Of a stretch of 12,192 nt of DNA, positions 1 through 7,700 are shown piece by piece. The notes under the pieces are model-generated. The model was not told the DNA's origin. It saw nothing but the letters and a program-made list of their open reading frames with translations, and ran no database searches. The DNA is taken from contig JAEZJQ010000069.1 in assembly GCA_023436305.1 (NCBI GenBank), positions 1 through 12,192 of the forward strand, read 5' to 3'. This stretch comes from Bacillota bacterium (GTDB lineage: Bacteria; Bacillota; UBA4882; UBA8346). The translations under genes and the position numbers were made by a program. The first letter of the stretch is position 1. Each line of letters begins with the position of its first letter.

Positions 1-1064
1 CCGTGGGCTTCGATGTATGATATGGTTTCGGGATCGATTTTGGCCTCTTTCCAAGCCTTGATGATTAATTCTTTCTGGGCTTCGGCATTGGGCGCGGCAA
101 TACCGCTGGAAGCGCCATCGTTGTTGATGGCGCCGCCTTTGATTACAGCGTGGACATGATCGTGGTCGGCAATGGCCTTGTCCAACGGTTTCAGGATCAA
201 AGCCCCGAACCCTTCGCCCCATATGGTGCCACTGGCGTTTTTATCGAAGGTTCTTACATGATCATCGCTTGATTCCACCATACCCATACTATGAGTCCCG
301 TCCTTGGTATCCGTGAAGATCTGAACCTGGACTCCCCCGGCAATGGCCACATCGCATTCTTTATTTTTTAAAGCCCGGCATGCTTCATATAAGGCCACCA
401 GACCCGAAGAACATGCCGTATCAATCACCATGCTCGGACTCCGGAAATTAAAAATATACGAAAGACGGCTGGCTAAAATACCCGTCCAGTTACCGGTCAA
501 TTGCATCTCATCCGGTTCGGTTACATATTTATACATGGTGGAATTGGTATGGTCCTTCCCCACGTATATTCCGACTTTCGCCCCGTATAATTTCGGGCCT
601 CCATACCCGGCGTCTTCCATTGCTTCATAGGCCGTTTCCAAAAATACCCGCTGTAACGGATCCATATACATGGCTTCTTTGGGGGAGATTTTGAAAAAAG
701 CGGCGTCGAATGTATCGACCTCATCCAGATAACCGCCTTTTACAAAATTATTGCCGTTGATGTTTTTCTCCGGTGAACTTTTGCTTAATAACCGGGCATA
801 AATTGATTTTTCACATACCTCCAGCCATTCCTTTATTCGCGCTTGGGGAAAATCGTCGATACAATTGACTCCATTGGTTAAATTACGCCAATATTCGTCT
901 AAATTCGCCGCTTTCGGAAACTTACCGGCCATGCCGATAATGGCGATATCGCTTTGATTATTTGACGATACATCCTGCAGTTCTTTCAGCATTATCTTGG
1001 CGTCATTAAGGGGCATTTGATTGGCGGCGACTTGATTGTAAATGTATTTCGTGATGGTTTTCAT
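1..1064 (-). CDS. trans-AT PKS protein, N-terminal ketosynthase (PKS C, partial)
   Basis: This is the first 354 residues of a polyketide synthase; the frame is open from the ATG at 1064-1062 to the left edge, where the gene is cut. Residues 1-33 form two predicted short helices, a likely docking segment. A ketosynthase begins near residue 38 (AIIGMAGKFP). The nucleophilic cysteine is C218 in DTACSSG and the first catalytic histidine is H354 in EAHG, the last complete codon; the 136-residue spacing is normal. The second histidine lies outside the window. The KS would take the growing chain and condense it with a malonyl unit on a downstream carrier. The start is well supported: GAGGAG lies nine bases upstream, and PKS B ends six bases before the ATG. 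The protein is a close paralogue of the PKS B KS (about 70 percent identical by eye). Several usually conserved KS positions differ: SPSM for GPSM, GEGFG for GEGAG, KGGA for KGSA, IAAPN for ITAPN. Downstream domains are unknown. Confidence 0.95.
   Translation of the reverse strand, partial: MKTITKYIYNQVAANQMPLNDAKIMLKELQDVSSNNQSDIAIIGMAGKFPKAANLDEYWRNLTNGVNCIDDFPQARIKEWLEVCEKSIYARLLSKSSPEKNINGNNFVKGGYLDEVDTFDAAFFKISPKEAMYMDPLQRVFLETAYEAMEDAGYGGPKLYGAKVGIYVGKDHTNSTMYKYVTEPDEMQLTGNWTGILASRLSYIFNFRSPSMVIDTACSSGLVALYEACRALKNKECDVAIAGGVQVQIFTDTKDGTHSMGMVESSDDHVRTFDKNASGTIWGEGFGALILKPLDKAIADHDHVHAVIKGGAINNDGASSGIAAPNAEAQKELIIKAWKEAKIDPETISYIEAH
966..1064 (-). other. Predicted N-terminal docking segment of PKS C
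   Basis: Residues 1-33 match the PKS B N-terminus at 24 of the first 32 positions and at 15 of the first 16. The upstream neighbour PKS B ends in an E-like domain rather than in docking helices, so the partner of this segment is unclear. Confidence 0.58.
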
Positions 1065-1070
1065 TCCGGA

Positions 1071-4000
1071 TCACTCCTCATCCCTTAATGTCATTATTCG
1101 TTTCAGATTCCGGAGATAGAGTTCCAATAGATGAAGCATGGTTGATTCATGATACTCTAAGCAATGGTAATCCAGACTTATCGACAATTTTCCCGATAAA
1201 ACGGCGGCGGTAATGTCAATGACATACTCTTTTGGCGACTCCGGGCTTTTGATAAATCCCATGGATATCTTCGATTCTTCAACCGGCAGGTTTCTATCGC
1301 CATCGTTCATGAAACCCAGGAAATTGAATATTATCTCCGGCGCTGCTTTAAATTTCGGCAGTTCTTCATTCAAGGGCAAAGTTATGAACCGCAAGATGTC
1401 ATATCCTGCGCCATTTCCGGGAATACTTCGCAATGCATCCCTGGTGTAGCGGATCAGCTGGGACAGATTGCCCAAACCGGCGTCCGTGTGGCTCATATCC
1501 AGGATTACCGGGTAGGATATGGAAAGCCAGCCGATGGTTCTTGACAATCGAATTCCACCGGATGCCAAATTCCTGCCGTTGCCGATCAATCGAATCAATG
1601 CTTTGCTTTCCCCGGTCCAATCCTTCAGGGCCAAACCCAGGGCAATCAATAAAGTCTCCTGAACGCTCAAATCATCCGGCCTTTTTTTCAATAATCCGGT
1701 GGTAGCTTCTTCCGGCATAAACGCCGTAACAATCTTGCTGTATCGAAAACTACGATCGTTTACAATATTATCCTTTGGAAGAGATCGAATCGTGGTTTCT
1801 TCGATATTTCGCCAATAATCCAATTCCTGTAAAATCTTTTCCCCATGGCCGTAGTTATGAAGTTGAACGGCCCATTCTTTAAATGAGCTTGTTTTGTGCT
1901 TAAATTGAATATCCTCGCCGTTCAATGCCTGTAAATAACCCGTCTGTAAATCCTCCATGAGTATCTTTGAGGATTCGCCGTCAAATACCAGATGATGAAC
2001 GGTAATGAGCAGATGGTCGCCATTTTTGGTCTTAAAAAGCCCAATTTTCATCAAGGGACCGTTTTCGAGATCGATGCTCCCTTGAATTTTTTCAGCTTCC
2101 ATCTCAATTTGCTTGGTCGGCTCCAATATATTCGTAAAATCCAGTACTTTAAAATCAAATAGTACTCCATCCAAACCCCGGTTATATTGAATGATCTTCC
2201 CGTCCGCTTTTTGAAAAACCATTCTTAAAGCGTCATGGTATTCCACGATTTTGGTGAAGACTCGATGCAAAATGGCGGCGTCGAAACCTTCCCGGCCATA
2301 AATCATAACCGAAGCATTCCAATGATGGGGGTTGGGGAACCGGCGTTCAAAAAAACAGTTTTGAACAGGGATTAAAGGCACTTCATCCTCCACCATCCCG
2401 CTTATCTCTCCCGTTTGATCATCCTGACGTATCCTGGCAGCGATCTGCGCAATGGTATTCGCGGTAAAAAAATCGATGTCCGCTATATCCAGGCCGAATC
2501 GTTTGGCCTTTTCGACAAGTTGATACACCATTAACGAATGCCCGCCCAGTTCAAAGAAGTTGTCATGAATTCCGAATCTTTCAACCCCTAATACCTCTTG
2601 CCAGAGAATCCAAAGTTTGGTTTCGATCTCATCCCGGGGCGCCGCATACTCTACACCGGTATTAATCTTCCATTCCGGTTCCGGTACCCCATTTCGGTTG
2701 AATGGAGTACTGTTTTGAGGATTCACTCCCTTGATCACTGTTTTATTTGGTTTAGCCCAATATTTAACCCGTTCCAGGGGGTACACCGGTAAACTGATCC
2801 TGGTTACGTTTTGGTTTCGATATAATTGATCCCAATCGACATCAGCGCCTTGAACATAGAATTGGCAAAGAGTTTCACCGAATTCCCGGGAATCGGCAGT
2901 CCCGCCCGAAGTAGTCAAAAATTGGTTAAGTTTCTGATCGGCCAGGGCGGTGAGCCGTCTTCTCTCCATTTCGTTAATATCATTCTCTTCCCGGACCGTT
3001 TTGTGATCCGCCGCTGTTTGATGGAGCCCGACATAGATCCCTGGTTCGTGAATTTCCGCCGGATCTTTGGTTTCCAACCGGGCCAGTTTCGCTTGGATAT
3101 CCTTCAGGTTCTCGATCCGGAAAGCGATCCGGTAAAGATAATGGCCCCTGCCGGTATTGGCGGTATAACAGATATCGGCCAGGTCGGATTCAGTTACGTT
3201 CGCGAAAAAAACGCGGTATTTTTTCAACAATTCTTGTAGCCCATTTTTATTGCGGGCCGATATGGTCAGAATCCAAGGACGGCCTTGATTTGCCATGGGT
3301 TCCCTGGGAACGGCGGGTGCTTCATCCAATATGATATGGCAATTGGTGCCACTGAAACCGAAGGCGCTGATACCAGCCCTTCTTGGATAATCTCCCCCCG
3401 GTTCCCAGGAGCGAATTTGATCATTCATATATACCGGGCTATCGCAAAAATTAATGTACGGATTTGGCGAATTAAAGTTGATGCTGGGAGGTATCTGATG
3501 ATGCTTCAGCGCCAGCACTACTTTGATGATTGATGCCAATCCGGAAGCAGCCACCAGATGCCCCACATTGGTTTTGACCGATCCGATCCCACAAAACTGC
3601 TTTTTATCCGTAAATTCGTTAAAAGCGGAAGTAATACCCTTGATTTCGATGGGATCTCCCAACTTGGTCCCGGTGCCGTGAGCTTCAATGTACGATATGG
3701 TCTCCGGGTTAATTCCAGCCTCTTTCCAAGCCCTAAGGATTACTTCTTTCTGGGCATCCGCATTCGGGGCGGTGATTCCGCTGGATGTTCCGTCATTATT
3801 GATGGCACTACCTTTAATGACCGCATAGACATGATCATGATCAGCTAGGGCCTTATGTAACGGTTTCAGGATGACCACCCCCGCGCCTTCCCCCCATGCC
3901 GTACCATTGGCGTCTTTATCAAAGGTTCTTACGCGTTCATCCGGTGATTCCACCATGGTCATCGTAAAATTCGAGTCCTTTTTCCCCGGGAACAACTGAA

Positions 4001-4745
4001 TATGAATACCCCCGGCAATTGCCAGATCACATTCATTATGAAATAATGCGCGACATGCTTCATGTAATGCCGCCAATCCCGAGGAACATGCCGTGTCAAT
4101 CACCATACTGGGGCCTCGAAAATTAAAAATATGGGAAATTCGGCTGGCTAAAATGCCCGTCCAGGAACCGGTCAAATGCATCGGATCCGGTTCGGTCAGA
4201 TATCGGTACATGGTGGGAGAGGTATGGTCCTTCCCGACAAAGACCCCTGCTTTGATACCAATTATTTTCTTCCCGCCGTACCCGGCGTCCTCGATGGCTT
4301 CATAAACCGTTTCCAAAAATATTCTTTGCAAAGGATCCATAAAGGTAGCTTCCCCGGGAGGAATCCGAAAAAAAGCCGCATCAAATTTATCAACCTCGCT
4401 TAAATAGCCACCTTTTCCATATAAATCATTGTCTCCGGCATTCGTATCCGCCGGAGAAAATCCGGTTAATAAACGGACCATAGCTGATTGGGCACATTGG
4501 TCCCGGAAATCGCTGATTCGGGTTTCCGGAAAGTTGTCAATACAATTGACCCCATGAATCAAATTATGCCAATATTCATCTAAATTGGCCGCCTTCGGAA
4601 ACTTCCCGGCCATACCGATAATCGCCGTTTCGTTTCCGGTATTTGCCGCTTGCCTTTGCAATTCCATGAGCATGATTTTGGCGTCATGATGTGATAGTTG
4701 ATTGGCGGCTACTTGGTTATAAATGTATTTGGTAATTTTTTTCAT
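1071..4745 (-). CDS. trans-AT PKS/NRPS hybrid protein, KS-PCP-E-like (PKS B)
   Basis: The protein has 1224 residues. Domains in order: docking helices (1-33); ketosynthase (about 38-470) with C220 in DTACSSG, H356 in EAHGTGT and H396 in NVGH, a complete elongation triad; post-KS linker ending at LPVYPLERVKYW (652-663); a peptidyl-type carrier (about 698-775) with phosphopantetheine site S737 in LGGHSL; and an epimerization/condensation-superfamily domain (about 786-1215). There is no AT, KR, DH or ER, so malonate must come from a trans-acting AT and the product on the carrier should be a beta-ketoacyl chain. The carrier and its linker (GVEYAAPRDEIE) look like what follows an NRPS adenylation domain, so the protein appears to be a PKS/NRPS fusion. 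The last domain has HHLVFDG (917-923) but a degenerate E4 motif; its reaction is not predictable from sequence. The ATG overlaps the PKS A stop as ATGA with no clear Shine-Dalgarno site, implying translational coupling. Confidence 0.95.
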   Translation of the reverse strand: MKKITKYIYNQVAANQLSHHDAKIMLMELQRQAANTGNETAIIGMAGKFPKAANLDEYWHNLIHGVNCIDNFPETRISDFRDQCAQSAMVRLLTGFSPADTNAGDNDLYGKGGYLSEVDKFDAAFFRIPPGEATFMDPLQRIFLETVYEAIEDAGYGGKKIIGIKAGVFVGKDHTSPTMYRYLTEPDPMHLTGSWTGILASRISHIFNFRGPSMVIDTACSSGLAALHEACRALFHNECDLAIAGGIHIQLFPGKKDSNFTMTMVESPDERVRTFDKDANGTAWGEGAGVVILKPLHKALADHDHVYAVIKGSAINNDGTSSGITAPNADAQKEVILRAWKEAGINPETISYIEAHGTGTKLGDPIEIKGITSAFNEFTDKKQFCGIGSVKTNVGHLVAASGLASIIKVVLALKHHQIPPSINFNSPNPYINFCDSPVYMNDQIRSWEPGGDYPRRAGISAFGFSGTNCHIILDEAPAVPREPMANQGRPWILTISARNKNGLQELLKKYRVFFANVTESDLADICYTANTGRGHYLYRIAFRIENLKDIQAKLARLETKDPAEIHEPGIYVGLHQTAADHKTVREENDINEMERRRLTALADQKLNQFLTTSGGTADSREFGETLCQFYVQGADVDWDQLYRNQNVTRISLPVYPLERVKYWAKPNKTVIKGVNPQNSTPFNRNGVPEPEWKINTGVEYAAPRDEIETKLWILWQEVLGVERFGIHDNFFELGGHSLMVYQLVEKAKRFGLDIADIDFFTANTIAQIAARIRQDDQTGEISGMVEDEVPLIPVQNCFFERRFPNPHHWNASVMIYGREGFDAAILHRVFTKIVEYHDALRMVFQKADGKIIQYNRGLDGVLFDFKVLDFTNILEPTKQIEMEAEKIQGSIDLENGPLMKIGLFKTKNGDHLLITVHHLVFDGESSKILMEDLQTGYLQALNGEDIQFKHKTSSFKEWAVQLHNYGHGEKILQELDYWRNIEETTIRSLPKDNIVNDRSFRYSKIVTAFMPEEATTGLLKKRPDDLSVQETLLIALGLALKDWTGESKALIRLIGNGRNLASGGIRLSRTIGWLSISYPVILDMSHTDAGLGNLSQLIRYTRDALRSIPGNGAGYDILRFITLPLNEELPKFKAAPEIIFNFLGFMNDGDRNLPVEESKISMGFIKSPESPKEYVIDITAAVLSGKLSISLDYHCLEYHESTMLHLLELYLRNLKRIMTLRDEE
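1074..1079 (-). promoter_or_regulatory. Ribosome binding site of PKS C
   Basis: The minus strand reads GAGGAG inside the last codons of PKS B, directly before its TGA and nine bases before the PKS C ATG. The site supports both the start choice and coupled translation. Confidence 0.8.
1101..2390 (-). other. E-like domain at the end of PKS B, catalytic motif E4 degenerate
   Basis: These are residues about 786-1215 of PKS B. The motifs of NRPS epimerization domains can be followed in order: E1-like PVQNCFF (793-799) followed by HHWNASV, E2 HHLVFDG (917-923), E3-like LLIALGLAL (1032-1040), E5 RTIGWLSISYPV (1069-1080), E6 PGNGAGYD (1109-1116) and E7 FNFLG (1140-1144). The E4 position, normally EGHGRE, reads IGNGRN (1054-1059). 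The glutamate that serves as a catalytic base in known epimerization domains is therefore isoleucine, while both histidines of the other motif remain. The domain is full length, with no frameshift. Assignment to the E branch rather than ordinary condensation domains rests on E5-E7. Function is unknown. Confidence 0.85.
4647..4745 (-). other. Predicted N-terminal docking segment of PKS B
   Basis: Residues 1-33 before the KS form a predicted helix (ITKYIYNQVAANQ), a turn (LSHH) and a second helix (DAKIMLMELQRQ), as expected for the KS half of a four-helix docking bundle. The segment is almost the same as the N-terminus of PKS C. Confidence 0.6.
4742..4745 (-). promoter_or_regulatory. ATGA stop/start overlap between PKS A and PKS B
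   Basis: The PKS B ATG (4745-4743) overlaps the PKS A TGA (4744-4742). The bases upstream contain no convincing Shine-Dalgarno sequence, so PKS B translation probably depends on ribosomes terminating on PKS A. Confidence 0.8.
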
Positions 4746-7700
4746 TTCGAATCATTGTTTAGATTAATTAACCGGTCCGCTTCATCCGCCGAGATCTCAC
4801 CTTTGGACAAACTCATCAAGATCCGGTCAAGTTCCTCTTCACGGTTGACATTCATCTTGGGTTTACTTTCCGGATGCATCTTTCGATCCAAATAAGCGGC
4901 CATTTCAGATACCGTCTGATAAGTAAAAATATCGGTGATATCAACCAAACCGTCATAATCCTTTTCCATTTCCTTCAGCAAACGGGTGGCCAGGATGGAA
5001 TCGCCTCCCAATTCCGAGAAGCTATCGTTGATATTCACTTCCTCCAATCCTAAAACCTTGGACCAGATTTGGGCAACATTCCGCTCGATCTCATTAAACT
5101 CCGACAGTTCCTTCCCTTTCATTACAATCCCGGCCCCGCTGTTGTGTTTTTCGGTGCGGGACGCGGCCGCGGGTGTTTTGGCTCTTCGTTGGAGCGCCGC
5201 GGCTAATCCGGGCGAAATCGCCAACGGTAACTCCCCCTGGCGAGCCAGGGATGTTTTCTCATCCAATTCTCCAATGATCACCCTGGCCACATCCAGGTTT
5301 ATGATTTCATCAAAAGCCTTGAGCGCTGTCGCCGTCGGTAATGCCTTAAACATTCCGCCCATGTTCTGAACACCATAATCCACGGCCATACCTGTCTCTT
5401 TCCATGCGGGCCAGTTGATAGCCAGAGTTCTCGATCCTTTTTTATTCCGGTTAACCGCGAACGAGTCCAAAAAAGCATTGGCAGCCGTATAATCTCCCTG
5501 GCCGGGCCCGCCCAGAAATGCGTTCACGGATGAAAATAGTACCATAAAATCCGGAGAATCGTTCTGAGTCAAGTGATGGAGTAACCAGGTTCCTTTGATC
5601 TTCGGATTAATCACCTGTTCAAAAAGATGAGGATCCTTCCGGAAAATAAACCCGTCGCCGGCCACACCGGCACAATGAATGATACCTTTGATCCGGCCGT
5701 ATTTGGTACGCAACGAGCTGAAAATTCCCTGGAGGCTACCGGCGTCTGTAATATCCGCCTGATATAAGAGAACTTCGGAACCGTTGGCTTCCATCGCTTG
5801 AATTGCTTCGATCTTCCGGCATAATTTCCGGTCATCGTTCGTAAGCAAAATCTCCGGCCAGGCTTCCCGTTTTGGTAATGAAGAACGATTTAGCAAACAC
5901 AAATTAACTTTATGCTTGGAAGCAAGGTACTTGCCCATTTCGAGGCCCAAACCACCGGTTCCGCCGGTAATGACATATACGCCCTGGTCATTGATGTCCA
6001 CCGCCCGGGGTTGGGTCTGGCTGAGATCCAGGGAACGAAATTCCTCAACATAACGGTTACCGTTACGATAAGCGACCCGCAATTCGGCGCTGGCGGTTAT
6101 CTCTTCTAAAAGAGCGGCGGGGTTCACCGAATCGTCGATATCAATGCTCCGGCATTGGATATGATCATGTTCCTGGCCGATTACTTTTCCCAGGCCAAAG
6201 AAAGCGGCATGAAGCGGATTCACGCGGGGTTCATCCTTGGTTACTTCGGTGGCGTAATCCGCAACCAAGATGAGTGAAACCGGGCCCTTTATTTTATTTT
6301 CGATCAATCCTTTGGTTAAATGAAACAGGCTTTCCAATCCTCTTTTTTGTTGCGCTTCAATAAATTCCTCGCCACTGCCGGATTGTTCCCCGGTTAACGC
6401 CAGAAGATGGATGATCCGGGATACTCCCCGTTCCTGGATAGCGCCGCATAATTGCCGGTAATCTTCCGCCGCGGCGCCAACTGTGAATTCATTCACCGTC
6501 ACCTGCCGGTAATCCCGACCGGCTGTTACATCAAGCACTTCCACCCCGGCCTTTTTCAACTCCCGGCTAAGCGCGGCCCCAACACCCTTTTCATCATGGA
6601 AAATCATGGTCGGACCGGGTTGAATATTTTGTTTTTCGGTGTTTAATGGTTTGGCAATCCAACCGATGTCATAGTAAAGTTCCCGCCCGGCCGCCGGACG
6701 CGCTTTAAAACTATCCTCCGGCACCTTTTTAATGATATAATTTTCCGCCTCGGCAATAACCGTCCCCGATTCATCCCATAATGTAATATCAAAGGAAGCC
6801 GTTTCCTGATTACCGGTGGCTTTAGTGTTTTTCCGAAGATAACTGTAAACTTTCCCGGATAATGGCTGCAAGATTTTTAAACTCCGGTAGCTGAACGGAA
6901 GATACAATCCGCTGCCGCTGCTACGAATACCGATATTTACCGCGCAGTCCATAATGGCGGGATGCAGCTTGTAATCGATCAAATCCGATGTAAATTCGGG
7001 CTTAAGTTCGAAATATGCCAAAGCGCTCTCGTTATGAAAATAAATCTTTTGAAGCGATTCCCACCTTAGCCCGGTCTCAATTACGCCGCCGCCAAATACT
7101 CCGGATCCGTCCCCTTGGTATTTGCCCTCGGTTTCAAATTCCTTCAATATTTCGGCAAACTGCGTATCGCGGTGTTCGGGAGGCGAATAACCATAAATCT
7201 TTCCCTCGGCGTGGGTGACCCAACCGGTTCCGTCAACCGCGCGGCTAATCACCGTAAATCCGTAATGATCCTTTTCCGATTTAATTACAGTCTGAACTTC
7301 CTTGATTTCATCCTCTTGCACCGCCAAAGGGGTTATGAAAAAGACATCTTTTAACTCCAGAACCATTCCGGGATAATAGCGCCGTCCGATCTGACTTGCC
7401 ATTTCCAAATAAGTCGTCCCCGGAAGGATATAATTCCCAGCCACTTTATGTTCGCTTAACACCCAATGCCGCTCTGTGTTGAACCGGGTGATATAAATAT
7501 CGCTCCCTAAAGATTCGGCCAGACAACTGTCCACTAAAGGATGTATCGCCTGGGAGGAGCGGGTTGAATTCGGATTATCGACGGGCGCCGGAATCTCGGG
7601 TTCACACCAGTAGCGTTTCCGGCGGAAAGGATAGACCGGCAAACTCATTTTTTGATATTTTTGGCCGCGATACAATTCTTCCCATTGAATTTCAGCCCCA

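Noticed and set aside
343..630. Plus-strand open frame opposite the PKS C ketosynthase, resembling another at 4093-4305
   Set aside because: Both are antisense to the same part of two homologous KS domains; the similarity comes from the KS paralogy.
521..724. Minus-strand 67-residue open frame
   Set aside because: It lies in another frame inside the PKS C KS, whose true frame is open throughout.
2826..3239. Long plus-strand open frames opposite the PKS B linker and PKS A (for example also 4986-5369 and 10372-10764)
   Set aside because: No recognisable motifs or ribosome sites, and the minus-strand frame shows clear conserved domains.
1071..4745. PKS B KS as a non-elongating KS0
   Set aside because: The cysteine and both histidines (EAHGTGT, NVGH) are present.
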